Below, one piece after another: positions 20,497 to 29,830 of a stretch of 64,000 nucleotides of DNA; position 1 is the stretch's first letter; each line of letters starts with the position of its first letter. The notes beneath the pieces were generated by a model. The model did not search any database. It was not told the origin of the DNA and was given only the letters and a program-made list of their open reading frames with translations. Origin of the DNA: Acidimicrobiaceae bacterium. Its GTDB lineage: Bacteria; Actinomycetota; Acidimicrobiia; Acidimicrobiales; Aldehydirespiratoraceae. Position numbers and translations under genes: made by a program. The stretch covers positions 24,275 to 88,274 of the forward strand of contig JAPOUM010000014.1 of assembly GCA_026708645.1 (NCBI GenBank), given 5' to 3'.

Positions 20497-21773
20497 GTCG
20501 CCTCGACGGCCTCGACTGGCTCGGCGGCGGTCATGCGGCTGACCCAGCGTCGGGGGTCGCGGATCTCAGCGATGTCGGGGACGTTGGCCGGCTGCTCCCA
20601 CACCCTGTCGAGCAGAGCGGTGCCCCCGACTTCTTCGACGGTGGCGATGAAATGCTCTCCTTCGGCGTACTGCTTGAGTTTGGCGTCGAGGCCGATCAGC
20701 CGTTGGAAGACTTTGGCGAAGCCGCGCACCGACTCTCGACGCCGGCGCATCACCCGTCCGAAGCGGGGGGCTGAAGGGATGAGCCCTTCACCGGCACGGT
20801 CCATGACCACGTCGCCGTGACCTTCGAGAAGGCTCATCAGCCCCGACATCTGCTCCAGAGTCTCGACCTGGGCCTCGGAGGCGAACAGTGCGGTCAGACC
20901 GCCGGCCTCCAGAGGGTCGACGCCCCGCCGGCGGGCTTCCAGCAGTCGCTGTGCGGCGACGACGACCCGCTTGGGATCAGGGTCCACAGCTTCGAGCACC
21001 GACTCGACGAGGGATATGAAATGCGGCCGCATCCAGTCGACTGCGGTGAACTGGGCGCGATGAGTGACTTCGTGTATCGCCAGCCAGAGACGGAACTGCG
21101 ACGGGTCGAAGGCGTACCTGCTCTCGAGCGCCAGCACGTTCGGCGCCACGTAGTAGACGATGTCTTGGTCTTCGGGCTTCTCGTCCTCGATCACCAGCAG
21201 GTCGTACTGGCCCAGCACCCGGGTGGACATCCAGCCGAGCATGACGCCGAGTTCGATACCGGCCACGCGGCGGGCGAGCCGCGCCGTCGGCGTGTTGGCG
21301 CCGCTGCTGAGCTTGGCAGCGACCGGGCTGAGCAGTCGTCGGAACGAGGCGAGGTTGGCGTCGATCCAGCCGGCGCGGCCGGTGACCGCGCCGCGTGCCG
21401 GACCCGACTTGGAGCGCAATCCGGTGCATTCGGCCACCAGTTCCTCGGCGAGGGCTGTGCAGCGAGCGAAGTCCTCTTCAAGGCCGTCGCGCCAACGCGG
21501 CGCAGTGTAGGGCTCACGACGCGCGGTTCGCAGAGCCACCCGACGGGCCAGACCCCAGTCGACAGGATCGCCGGCACCTCCGCCGTCGTCATCAAGGCTG
21601 CCGAAGCCGCCGAAGCCGCCGTTCGGGCCGGGACTGACGGCGCCGTTGCCGTCAGGGAGGCCGCCGTCCAGATCGGGGCCGCCGGAAAGTGCGCTGACGG
21701 CGCCTTCTGATTTGTCACCGGAGGCGGCGGAGGCGTCGGCTGCCTCGGGGAGGCTTCCGTTTCGGCTGTTCAC
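20472..21773 (-). CDS. DUF2342 zinc-dependent metalloprotease (F420-associated family)
   Basis: 433 residues from the GTG at 21773 (VNSRNGSLPE...); sequence further upstream is not conserved-looking. After a Gly/Asp-rich N-terminus, the family block DWGLARRVALRTA begins. LAIHEVTHRAQF carries the HExxH zinc motif at residues 234-238, preceded by the YYVAPNVLALE strand. TIGRFAMs-type annotation describes this family as zincin-like proteins co-occurring with coenzyme F420 genes. That fits the two LLM enzymes in this window, but the substrate is unknown. It probably acts in the cytoplasm, as there is no signal peptide. It is followed by tilS on the same strand. Confidence 0.88.
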   Translation of the reverse strand: MNSRNGSLPEAADASAASGDKSEGAVSALSGGPDLDGGLPDGNGAVSPGPNGGFGGFGSLDDDGGGAGDPVDWGLARRVALRTARREPYTAPRWRDGLEEDFARCTALAEELVAECTGLRSKSGPARGAVTGRAGWIDANLASFRRLLSPVAAKLSSGANTPTARLARRVAGIELGVMLGWMSTRVLGQYDLLVIEDEKPEDQDIVYYVAPNVLALESRYAFDPSQFRLWLAIHEVTHRAQFTAVDWMRPHFISLVESVLEAVDPDPKRVVVAAQRLLEARRRGVDPLEAGGLTALFASEAQVETLEQMSGLMSLLEGHGDVVMDRAGEGLIPSAPRFGRVMRRRRESVRGFAKVFQRLIGLDAKLKQYAEGEHFIATVEEVGGTALLDRVWEQPANVPDIAEIRDPRRWVSRMTAAEPVEAVEATESVEATA

Positions 21774-21793
21774 GAATGCCTGCGGAGCCCTGC

Positions 21794-21925
21794 TCAGTCC
21801 CGCGGATAGCGCTTGTAGGTGACTTTCTGGAGGTAGCCGGCGATCGTGGCCACGATCGCGATGATGGCGACCGCAGCCAGCGGCACCGCAATCCAGTAAT
21901 GCCACACCACGGCCAGAAGGTTCAT
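21794..21925 (-). CDS. 43-residue single-pass membrane protein
   Basis: An ATG at 21925 opens a 43-codon frame ending at TGA 21794, 20 bases before the metalloprotease start. The peptide begins MNLLAVVWHYWIAVPLAAVA and continues through one long hydrophobic helix (residues 4-31). It ends with a basic, aromatic tail (LQKVTYKRYPRD), predicted to lie in the cytoplasm. Length, composition and close placement ahead of the protease gene suggest a real small protein, possibly co-transcribed with it. No named family was recognised. Confidence 0.6.
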   Translation of the reverse strand: MNLLAVVWHYWIAVPLAAVAIIAIVATIAGYLQKVTYKRYPRD

Positions 21926-21990
21926 GGCGGCCAGTGTAGATGGATCGCAAGACGATCAGCCGATGCGGGATTCCGGGCTTGCGACCAGTG

Positions 21991-22063
21991 AGCCCGAAAG
22001 GGGATTTGAACCCCTGACCTACGCTTTACGAGAGCGTCGCTCTACCAACTGAGCTATTCGGGC
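21991..22063 (-). tRNA. tRNA-Thr (anticodon CGU)
   Basis: Read on the minus strand, this gives a full cloverleaf of 73 bases: acceptor GCCCGAA/TTCGGGC, D-arm GCTCAGTTGGTAGAGC, anticodon stem ACGCT/AGCGT with loop CTCGTAA, and T-arm AGGGG-TTCAAAT-CCCCT, with discriminator T. The anticodon CGT reads ACG threonine codons. The CCA is not encoded. A decayed HNH gene begins about 35 bases beyond its 5' end. Confidence 0.97.
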
Positions 22064-22097
22064 CTGCGCCTTCGGGGCGCCGTCGCAGTCAGGCTAG

Positions 22098-23023
22098 CGC
22101 CCGCCGAAACCGAGCATCCCATTCGCAAGAACCGCGCAACGCTGGATCGGCGCCCAGCAGGCTGATGACGGCGCCGCTGAGTATCTGCGTCAGCGCGCCA
22201 GACGGTACTTGAATATCTATGACACTGATGACGGGATGGTCGCGTTGCACGGCGAGTTCGACAAGGTCACCGGCACACGCCTTCACAACCGGCTGAGCCA
22301 CACCGCCAACAAGCTGCTCAACGCCGACAAGAAGCTGCCTGAGGCGCAACGACGCAAATTTCCGCAGTGCATGGCAGACGCCCTACAGCATTACACCACC
22401 AGAACCCGCACCGGCAGCGACTCCAACTCAGACGACGCCAGCAGCAACAACGCCGGTTGCGGGCATGCCCAACCCTCTCGCAGCACAGACGCCGAGGCCT
22501 GCGCCAACGCAGGGACCGCCGACACTGGACCCGGCACTGCCACCGACAGCAACGGCGGCGACGACGCTTACAGAGTTGCGGATGAGTCAACGCAAGTGAA
22601 GGCGCAGGCGGCGGCTGTTTTCATTGCGGGGCGCCGGCGGGCATGTGCCAAGCCCACCACATCACCCCGTATGCCAAAGGCGGCGCCACCAGCCTCGACA
22701 ACCTGATAATGGTCTGCTGGAACTGTCACCACAAAATCCATCAACACAACTGGCGCATCCAGAAGCACCTCGACGGCAGCCACACCCTCCACCCGCCAGA
22801 CGACCCGGTCACGCAACCCCGCCACGGGCCCGCCTATGCAGACGACCCTCCACCAGAACCACCCAGAACCCCGACTCGTGTTCAGAAAGCCGGAGCTCGA
22901 ACCGAGACCAGAACCCGAGAAAACAGAACCAGACCCAACAATACAAAAGGGTCGCGCGCAAGCCGAGCCGAAACCCGCGGCCGAAACCAAGGCAAGGCCA
23001 GAGCCCGTGACCCTGCCCTTTAG
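22098..23023 (+). pseudogene. Decayed DUF222/HNH endonuclease (13E12-type repeat family)
   Basis: Two overlapping frames carry consecutive pieces of one protein. The first, open from 22098, reads RWIGAQQADDGAAEYLRQRA, then YDTDDGMVALHGEFD and LNADKKLPEAQRRKF, the end of a DUF222 domain. It runs on in the wrong frame to 22706. The second, from about 22586, has CFHCGAPAGMCQAHHITPYA and NLIMVCWNCHHKIHQH, the HNH nuclease with its zinc CxxC pairs, followed by a long Pro/Arg-rich tail to 23023. The switch needs a frameshift near 22570-22600, and the N-terminal half is missing. Such genes behave like mobile elements in actinobacteria. The fragment abuts a tRNA gene. Confidence 0.8.
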
Positions 23024-23323
23024 TGACCCCCCCCCCCCACGAGGTCGGCGGGCGCGCGACATCTGACACCGGCCGCAACACGCTGCGCCTCCCCGGCTAA
23101 GACTGGTGTGGGTAGCCGATTCCGCGCCGGCCGCGACGATGGCGCGCTGCGGCCCGTGCCCAACCGCCGGTTGAGACTGGTGTGGGTAGCCGATCCGCGC
23201 CGGACAGCCCAGTATCCGAGCCGTCAAGCCTCCTGTGTCCGTGTCGTTGTGTGGCACAGCACCACACATACACATGAGGCCCACCCCCCTACACGCTGCT
23301 ACCAACCTCTATGACCACTACAG
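23024..23323. other. Non-coding stretch with a 12-C run and a 20-bp repeat
   Basis: No gene was recognised in these 300 bases between the HNH remnant and holB. They contain a run of 12 cytosines (23027-23038). A direct repeat, GACTGGTGTGGGTAGCCGAT, occurs at 23101-23120 and 23175-23194, with CCGCGCCGG following both copies (one extra T in the first). The tail before holB is poorer in GC than the surroundings. It is probably decaying DNA left by the mobile-type gene upstream. Confidence 0.6.
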
Positions 23324-24568
23324 CTAGCTGCTGCCGTCAGTTGGCGAATGCGGTAGATCCAGCAGCAGCGCCTGCAAGGCCAAGGACTCATTGGGTGAGC
23401 GGATCAGGCTCTCGGCGGTGCTGCGAAGACGCGCGATGGCGTCCATGCTCGCCTCATTCCGGCGGGCTGACGCAGGATCGTCTTGAGGCGAGGATCTGAT
23501 CTGATCGCGGTAGCGGGCCGCCAGCGTCGCCAAACCGAAACGTATTTCGTCGTTGCGGAACTGACGCTGCTCGCGGTTGTGCTGGGCCTCCACAGCGGCT
23601 CGGCCCGAGCCGCGCACGCCGAGTTCGGCCTCCCTGTCGGCCAGATCGGCGGCTTCGGCCTGATGCCGCTTCTTCAGGTTCTCGGCGGCCGCGTCGATCA
23701 TGGAGCGCAGTTCTGCCACCAGGATCGCCACGGCGGCGCCGCTGCCGTCGAGGCGGTCCGGAACGCTCCACCAAGCTTCGCGGCGAGCCGCCACACGCTC
23801 ATCGGCGGCCAGGACGCGGGCTCTGGCGAGGTTGCCGGCGGCGGCTTTCGCCACCAGCGCCGCCCGCGGCTCGTCGGCCAGACCCTCGGCTGCGAGCAGG
23901 GCGGCGACCTCGTCGTCGGGCACCGGGCCGAAGTCCACCCGAACACAGCGTGAAGCGATCGTGATGTGCTCGGGCAGCACCTGCTCGGACAGCAGCACCC
24001 AGATCAGCGACTCGACAGGTTCCTCCACCGGCTTGAGCAGGGCCGCGGCAGCGGCGGCGGTCACAGTGTGGAACCGGTCGACGACAAGCACTTTGCGTTT
24101 CGCCTCCACAGGCGTGCGCCCGGCTTCGAGGATCAGCCGATCCACGTCGTCTATGCGCAGGCTGCTGCCGGCCGGGTCGAGCACGAAGACGTCGGGATGC
24201 TCCTCGCGGGCAGCCAGTCGGCGATGCCTGCGGGCGCGTCCTTCCTCGGCGGCGGCCAGAGGATCGGCCGACGCGATCAGTTCGCCCGCGAAGGCCGACG
24301 CCGCGGCTCGCTTGCCGGAACCCTGCGGCCCTACCAGCAGATAGGCGTGCAACGGCGCAGCCGAAGCTGCGACCAAAGCGGCGACCGCTTGCGGCTGACC
24401 CACGACTCGACCCCAAGCATCATCCGACCCAGCAGCACTATCGGACAGGCGGCGTCCAGCCCGACTCGAGGAATCACTCGACCCTCCAGCACCATCCGAC
24501 TCGACTGCCTCCGCACTCACAGCCCTAACATCAGACACGACCACACCACCAAGCACGGCACCCGCCAT
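23324..24568 (-). CDS. holB: DNA polymerase III delta' subunit
   Basis: The core begins WGRVVGQPQAVAALVAAS, then HAYLLVGPQGSGKRAAASAF (Walker A), the HPDVFVLDP and LILEAGRTPVEAKRKVLVVD strands, and ALLKPVEEPVESLIWVLLSE with the clamp-loader sensor region. It is the delta' stator of the clamp loader, acting at the replication fork. Start is uncertain: the ATG at 24568 is used here (414 residues). GTGs at 24649 and 24538 are alternatives, and the first 60 residues are Ser/Gly-rich and unlikely to be conserved. It lies just downstream of tmk, the common tmk-holB order. Confidence 0.88.
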   Translation of the reverse strand: MAGAVLGGVVVSDVRAVSAEAVESDGAGGSSDSSSRAGRRLSDSAAGSDDAWGRVVGQPQAVAALVAASAAPLHAYLLVGPQGSGKRAAASAFAGELIASADPLAAAEEGRARRHRRLAAREEHPDVFVLDPAGSSLRIDDVDRLILEAGRTPVEAKRKVLVVDRFHTVTAAAAAALLKPVEEPVESLIWVLLSEQVLPEHITIASRCVRVDFGPVPDDEVAALLAAEGLADEPRAALVAKAAAGNLARARVLAADERVAARREAWWSVPDRLDGSGAAVAILVAELRSMIDAAAENLKKRHQAEAADLADREAELGVRGSGRAAVEAQHNREQRQFRNDEIRFGLATLAARYRDQIRSSPQDDPASARRNEASMDAIARLRSTAESLIRSPNESLALQALLLDLPHSPTDGSS

Positions 24569-24658
24569 CACCCAAAACTCTGCCCTCAGACACGGCCACA
24601 TCCCCAGACGCGGCCGGCGGACACTCAGGCACGGCTGCGGGGTAAGCACCGGGGCGGG

Positions 24659-25288
24659 TCATTGGCTGGAAACACCCGGCCTGTAGACGCCGAGCCGAGC
24701 TCGCACCGCCGCTCGCGCACGAACCGACACCTGCCCCTCAGAGCCTTCAGCATCGACCACCAACCACCGGCCAGGATCAGCTTCAGCCATGGCCAGATAG
24801 CCGTCGCGAACTTTTTGGAGGAAACGGCTGCCGCCGGCTTCGAAACGGTCAGGGCTGGGGCCCAGCCTCGCCACCGCCGACTCGACCGGCAGATCCAGCA
24901 GCAGGTTGAGATCCGGCTCGATCCCGTCTGTGGCGAAACGCATCATCATCCGAAGTTCCTGAAGATCGAGCCCGCGGCCGTAGCCCTGATAGGCGAGCGT
25001 CGAGGCAGTGAAACGATCCGACACCACGTCGCGGCCGGCTGACAGTGCGGGAGCGACGATCTCGGCCACATGCTGAGCCTTGTCAGCGACGATCAGCAGA
25101 GCCTCGGCACGGTCGCTGAGGGTGTCATCATTCGGATCGAGCAACAGCGTCCTGACGGCCCGGCCGACCTCGGTGGCGCCGAACTGGAAGGTGCTCACGG
25201 CCCCCAGCGAGTCGGCCAAGAGCCTCGCCTGGGTGGATTTTCCCGAACCGTCGATCCCTTCGACGGCGATCAGTCGGGCCGGGCTCAC
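24659..25288 (-). CDS. tmk: Thymidylate kinase
   Basis: 209 residues with LIAVEGIDGSGKST (P-loop, about 11-18), DRFTASTLAYQGYGRGLD (the DR[FHY] motif and lid region) and NLLLDLPVESAVARLG. The central helix SDRAEALLIVADKAQHV matches Tmk. It phosphorylates dTMP to dTDP. The GTG start overlaps the upstream MFS gene stop by 4 bases, and holB follows downstream. Confidence 0.95.
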   Translation of the reverse strand: MSPARLIAVEGIDGSGKSTQARLLADSLGAVSTFQFGATEVGRAVRTLLLDPNDDTLSDRAEALLIVADKAQHVAEIVAPALSAGRDVVSDRFTASTLAYQGYGRGLDLQELRMMMRFATDGIEPDLNLLLDLPVESAVARLGPSPDRFEAGGSRFLQKVRDGYLAMAEADPGRWLVVDAEGSEGQVSVRARAAVRARLGVYRPGVSSQ

Positions 25289-26889
25289 CGGTCCGACTCC
25301 AGCGGCGGCTCAGATGAGGCGCCGGGACCCTTCTGCGAACTGCGGAGAGCAGCAGAGTCGCTGTGACCAACAGCGTCGTCAGCGACTCCCGAATCGCCTA
25401 CGCCTTCAGGGTAATCAGGATCATCAGGATCGTAGGCGTCGCCGTCGGCTGCGGATCGCAGGCTCAGACTGGCGAGAACTCCGGCGCCGACGATGATCAA
25501 ACCTGCCAGCCACATGGTCAGACGCACTCCCGGCAGTTCCACCCGGACGCCCAGCACGGACATGAACCCGTCCCACCAGCGCATCGACAGACCGTCGAGC
25601 AGATCGGCCAGCACCCCGCCGACGGCCAGCGCCACGAGCACGCACAACCGCACCAGCACCAGCAGAGCCGAGAACACGCGTCCTCGGATCTCGTTGTCGA
25701 CGTTCTCGTGCAGCAGCGTGAACCCGAGCACATAGGAAGGTCCGGCCAAGCCGCCCAGCAGCACCACCAGAGGGATCATCAGCGACAGCCGGTCCACCGA
25801 GGCAGCCGCCAGCAGCACCACGCCGGCGCCCACCAGAGCTCCGGTGAAACCTCGTGAACGGTTGATGCGGTTCTGCAGCAGCGACGCAGACACGACTCCG
25901 GCGGCCATGCCCACACCCAGCGAGAAGAGCACGATGTGGAAGTCCGCTTCTCGGCCCACGATCACCTCATCGACGAACCGCGGCCCCAGCAGAACCACCA
26001 TCCCCGCACCCATGACCGCCGTCGCCAGCCCCACGTTCACGGACCGCACGATCGGGTTCCTGCCCACCAACTGCCAGCCTTCTCGCAGGTCGCGCAGCGC
26101 CCCGCCCAAATCGAGGCTGCCCTGTTTCGACGCGCGGCGGTCGTCAGCCGGGCGGGTCGGAACAGTGATCCGCCAGATGATCGCCGCGGTGATCAAAAAG
26201 GACAGTCCGTCGACGTAAAAGGCCAGACCCTCCTCATTGAGGCGCAAGGTCGTCACCCAACCTTCGTCGGATATGGCCTCGGCAGCTTTGGCCAAGAGCG
26301 CAGCCAGGCCTGCAGCCACCGGGAACATTCCGTAGGCAGCGGCGACGTTCAGCGAGTTGGCCGCAGTGAGCTTGCTGCGCGGCACCAGGTTGGGAACCGT
26401 CGCCTCCTTCGCGGGCTGCCACATCATGGTGAGCAACTCCAGCAGGACGCTGGCGATCACCAGACCGGCCAGAGTGTCGACGAACGGCAACGACACCAGC
26501 ACCGCGGCACGGCCCAAGTCGCAGACGATCATCACCCGCTTGCGGTTGAGGCGGTCGACTATCACCCCCACGGCGGTAGCAAGGAAGAAGCCCGGCGCCA
26601 CTCGGGTGGCCAGCACCAGCGCTATGGCGGTGCTCCTGGATCCCTCGGGGGCGAGTTGGTCGGCCAAAGCGATGGTGGCGAACAAGCCCAGCCAGTCGCC
26701 GACGGCGGACACCACCTGGGCGATCCAGAGCTTGAAGAACTCCGCCGTCCCGAATATCTGCTCCAAGCGACCCGAGGGACGGACCGCGTCGAGTGCCTTG
26801 TCGAGTCTGGAGGCTGCGGAACTGCGCGTGCTGTCGCTGCGGTCGCCGCTGGCAGCGGCGGCGCGCGTCTGCTCCTCGTTCACAGTCAC
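25285..26889 (-). CDS. Major facilitator superfamily transporter (MFS_3 type)
   Basis: About 534 residues from the GTG at 26889. It has about 12 hydrophobic segments: FFKLWIAQVVSAVGDWLGLF begins helix 1, DRLNRKRVMIVCDLGRA is the loop 2-3 motif A equivalent, and WQPAKEATVPNLVPRSKL lies in the TM4-5 region. The long Asp-rich C-terminus (DPDDPDYPEG...) is probably cytoplasmic. This MFS_3/enterobactin-exporter-like group exports drugs or siderophores in characterised cases; the substrate here is unknown. It overlaps tmk by 4 bases and lies downstream of topA, so a topA-MFS-tmk-holB transcript is plausible. A possible -10 (TAGACC) sits just before the GTG, compatible with a leaderless mRNA. Confidence 0.87.
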   Translation of the reverse strand: MTVNEEQTRAAAASGDRSDSTRSSAASRLDKALDAVRPSGRLEQIFGTAEFFKLWIAQVVSAVGDWLGLFATIALADQLAPEGSRSTAIALVLATRVAPGFFLATAVGVIVDRLNRKRVMIVCDLGRAAVLVSLPFVDTLAGLVIASVLLELLTMMWQPAKEATVPNLVPRSKLTAANSLNVAAAYGMFPVAAGLAALLAKAAEAISDEGWVTTLRLNEEGLAFYVDGLSFLITAAIIWRITVPTRPADDRRASKQGSLDLGGALRDLREGWQLVGRNPIVRSVNVGLATAVMGAGMVVLLGPRFVDEVIVGREADFHIVLFSLGVGMAAGVVSASLLQNRINRSRGFTGALVGAGVVLLAAASVDRLSLMIPLVVLLGGLAGPSYVLGFTLLHENVDNEIRGRVFSALLVLVRLCVLVALAVGGVLADLLDGLSMRWWDGFMSVLGVRVELPGVRLTMWLAGLIIVGAGVLASLSLRSAADGDAYDPDDPDYPEGVGDSGVADDAVGHSDSAALRSSQKGPGASSEPPLESDR

Positions 26890-26945
26890 GAGGCTAGGTC
26901 TAAGAGGCTGGGTCTGGCTTGGCCACCGCAGCCTGCAGACGCTAA

Positions 26946-29636
26946 TCAGCGAGACTTGCGCGAGGTTCCGCGGCGGGACGGGCGCTTCTTGGCGGGGCCT
27001 TTGGCACGGCGCTCGGCCAGCAGCTCGGCGGCGCGCTCGATGGTGATCCCTTCGACGGTGTCGCCCGAGCGCAGCGAGGCGTTGGTCTCGCCGTCGGTGA
27101 CATAGTGGCCGTAGCGCCCGTCCTTGACCACCACCGCCCGGTCGGTGGCGGGATCGGTCCCCAGTTCGCGAAGGGGTGCGGCGGCAGCGGCGCGGCCCCG
27201 GGATTTCGGTTGGGCCAGCAACTCCAGGCACTCCTCGAGAGTCACCGTGAAGAGCTGCTCTTCGCTGGACAGGCTGCGAGTCTCGGCGCCTCTGCGCACG
27301 AAAGGCCCGTAGCGCCCGTTCTGGACTGTGACCTCGGCGCCGTCGGCGTCACAACCGACGCTACGCGGCAACGACAGCAGCGTCAGCGCCTGCTCCAAAG
27401 TGACCGCGTCGACGGACATGGAGGCGAACAGCGAGGCGTTCTTGGGCTTGCCGGGCGTCTCGTCGGCGGATCCGAGCTGCACGTAAGGCCCGTAGCGCCC
27501 TGTCCTGACCGTCACCGTCAGCCCGGTGACCGGATCCTTGCCGAGCTCTCGGCCTTCGCGGCCCCCGGCGGCGAGCAGCTCCAGCGCCCGCTCGACGGTC
27601 AGCTCATCGACAGCGGTGTCTTCAGGCACAGAAGCGATGTCTTCGCCTCGCTGCACCAGCGGGCCGTAACGCCCGACGCGGGCCTCCACGGCCACACCGT
27701 CGGCGTCGGCGCCCAGCGGGATCGAGTTAACCAAGCGTGCGTCGATGTCGGGAAGACGGTCGGTGACTTTGGCTTTCAGGCCCGGATCGCCGTCGTCGTC
27801 GCCGAAGTAGAACTTCCGCAGCCACGGGATCTGCTCGGCGTCGCCTGCGGCGATGCGGTCGAGCTGATCCTCCATCTCGGCGGTGAAGGCGTAGTCGACC
27901 AGTTTCGGGAAGTGGCGCTCCAGCAGGTTCACCACCGAGAACGCGGTGAACGACGGGACCAGCGCCGAGCCCTTCTTCCACACATAGCCCCGGTCGATGA
28001 TGGTTCCCATGATCGACGAATAGGTCGAGGGCCGGCCGACGCCCAGCTCTTCGAGACGCCGCACCAGCGACGCCTCGGTGTAGCGCGCCGGGGGTTTGGT
28101 GTCGCTGCCTCCGGGCGTCAAATCTCGGCAGTCGGCGGCGTCGCCTGCTTGCAGCGGCGGCAGGCGCGCCTCGGCAGAGTCGGAGTCTTCGGCGGCGTCG
28201 CCGGCGTCGCGGCCCTCGGTGTAGACCTCACGGAACCCGAGATGGCTGATCACAGTGCCGGAAGCCGCGAACTCCGCTTCGCTGCCTGCGCTGCTGGTGG
28301 CCCCGAGACGCAGCTGCACCGTCTCGCCGGTGCAGTCGGTCATCTGGCTCGCCAGGGTCCGCTGCCAAATCAGCTCGTAGAGCCGCGCCTCTGTCGACGA
28401 CAGCTTGCCGGCCAGGGTGGCGGGGTCGGCGAACTTGTCGCCGGAGGGACGGATGGCCTCATGGGCTTCCTGGGCGTTCTTGACTCGGCTGGCGTAGACC
28501 CGAGGCTTCGGCGGCAGGCAGCCCGAGTCGAAACGGGCCGCTATCTCGCTGCGTGCGGCTGCCACAGCATCCGACGACAGCGAGGTGCTGTCGGTGCGCA
28601 TGTACGTGATGTGGCCCTTCTCATAGAGCGACTGGGCTGTGCGCATGGCCGCGGCCGAGGCCATGTTCAACTTGCGGGCCGCTTCCTGCTGCAGAGTCGA
28701 CGTGATGAACGGCGCCGCAGGCCGGCGGCGGTAGGGCTTGGAGGTGCGGGCCAGAACGCTGAAGTCGGCGTCCTGCAAGTCTCGGGCCAGCGAGCGCGCC
28801 GCAGGCTCAGTGAGCAGCATCGTGCCGTCACGGGTGAGCCGTCCGTCGGGGCCGAAGTCGCGCGACACCGCGACACGGGATCCATCGACTCGCACGAGGC
28901 TGGCGTTGAACTCGCAATCGCTGCCGGCGCCGACAGCGGGGCTCCCGTCAGCGCCGCCGGCAGCATTGCCGTCGCTGTCGGCAGCAGCGTCGGCGGGAGC
29001 GAAACGGCCGACGATGCCCCAGTAATTAGCGCTCACGAAGTCCATGCGCTGGCGCTCGCGCTCGACCACTATGCGAACCGCGACGCTCTGCACCCGCCCC
29101 GCCGACAGTTGCGGCATGATCTTCTTCCAGAGCACCGGCGAGACCTCATAGCCGTAGAGCCGGTCGAGCATCCGCCTGGTCTCCTGAGCGTCCACTAGGC
29201 GGCGGTCCAGATCGCGCGGCGCGTGAAGCGCCGCGGTGATGGCGGGCTTGGTGATCTCGTGGAAGACCATGCGCTTCACCGGCACTCGAGGGTTGAGAAC
29301 CTCGAGGAGGTGCCAGGCGATGGCCTCGCCTTCCCGGTCTTCGTCTGTGGCCAGATACAGCTCATCGGCGTCGGCAAGAAGGCCTTTGAGCTTGCTGACC
29401 TGCTTCCTCTTGTCGGTGCTGACCACATAGTGGGGCTTGAAGTCGTTGTCGACGTCGATACCGAGACGAGCCCACGGCTCGTCCTTGAGGCTCTTGGGCA
29501 CTTCGGCCGCGCTGCGCGGCAGGTCGCGTATATGGCCGATGGATGACTCAACCACGTATCCGGCACCCAAATAACCGGAGATCGTCTTGGCCTTGGCCGG
29601 CGACTCAACGATGACTAGGGAGTTGGCCATGGGCAT
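26946..29636 (-). CDS. topA: DNA topoisomerase I
   Basis: 896 residues, type IA. The TOPRIM domain starts LVIVESPAKAKTISGYLG and has the ATDEDREGEAIAWHL acidic triad. The catalytic tyrosine is Y345 in HITYMRTDS, and LSAGRVQSVAVRIVVER is the family helix. The C-terminus has three to four repeats of the GRYGP-V-RG type (about 640-880) instead of Cys4 zinc fingers, then a Lys/Arg tail (KGPAKKRPSRRGTSRKSR), which is the actinobacterial pattern. A low-complexity insertion lies at about 212-240. It relaxes negative supercoils. ATG 29636 or the Met two codons on may be used. Confidence 0.96.
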   Translation of the reverse strand: MPMANSLVIVESPAKAKTISGYLGAGYVVESSIGHIRDLPRSAAEVPKSLKDEPWARLGIDVDNDFKPHYVVSTDKRKQVSKLKGLLADADELYLATDEDREGEAIAWHLLEVLNPRVPVKRMVFHEITKPAITAALHAPRDLDRRLVDAQETRRMLDRLYGYEVSPVLWKKIMPQLSAGRVQSVAVRIVVERERQRMDFVSANYWGIVGRFAPADAAADSDGNAAGGADGSPAVGAGSDCEFNASLVRVDGSRVAVSRDFGPDGRLTRDGTMLLTEPAARSLARDLQDADFSVLARTSKPYRRRPAAPFITSTLQQEAARKLNMASAAAMRTAQSLYEKGHITYMRTDSTSLSSDAVAAARSEIAARFDSGCLPPKPRVYASRVKNAQEAHEAIRPSGDKFADPATLAGKLSSTEARLYELIWQRTLASQMTDCTGETVQLRLGATSSAGSEAEFAASGTVISHLGFREVYTEGRDAGDAAEDSDSAEARLPPLQAGDAADCRDLTPGGSDTKPPARYTEASLVRRLEELGVGRPSTYSSIMGTIIDRGYVWKKGSALVPSFTAFSVVNLLERHFPKLVDYAFTAEMEDQLDRIAAGDAEQIPWLRKFYFGDDDGDPGLKAKVTDRLPDIDARLVNSIPLGADADGVAVEARVGRYGPLVQRGEDIASVPEDTAVDELTVERALELLAAGGREGRELGKDPVTGLTVTVRTGRYGPYVQLGSADETPGKPKNASLFASMSVDAVTLEQALTLLSLPRSVGCDADGAEVTVQNGRYGPFVRRGAETRSLSSEEQLFTVTLEECLELLAQPKSRGRAAAAAPLRELGTDPATDRAVVVKDGRYGHYVTDGETNASLRSGDTVEGITIERAAELLAERRAKGPAKKRPSRRGTSRKSR

Positions 29637-29700
29637 CGCACCTGTCCTGCATGCGGTTCTGTGTGGGCTGGTTTTCTGATTGACTCGACTTCGGTCACAA

Positions 29701-29760
29701 CTATCTTCGTGTCTTCTATCTTCGTGTCTTCTATTTTCGCGTCTTGCACCTGCGTGTCTT
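29701..29760. repeat. Four tandem 15-bp repeats upstream of topA
   Basis: CTATCTTCGTGTCTT occurs perfectly at 29701-29715 and 29716-29730. It is followed by two decayed copies, CTATTTTCGCGTCTT (29731-29745) and GCACCTGCGTGTCTT (29746-29760). The array lies in the 194-base gap between the topA start and the nhaA end, which otherwise contains no recognised gene. It could be a replication-slippage array or binding sites in the topA promoter region. Confidence 0.9.
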
Positions 29761-29830
29761 CGAAGCGCTCAGCGCGGCGGGAATCCGGCAGCCGGCGGCA
29801 GGTTCGAGGTGAGGGTAGCCAAGCTGCGAG

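Noticed and set aside
27105..29198. 697-codon plus-strand frame opposite topA
   Set aside because: Mirror frame of topA with biased composition and no motifs.
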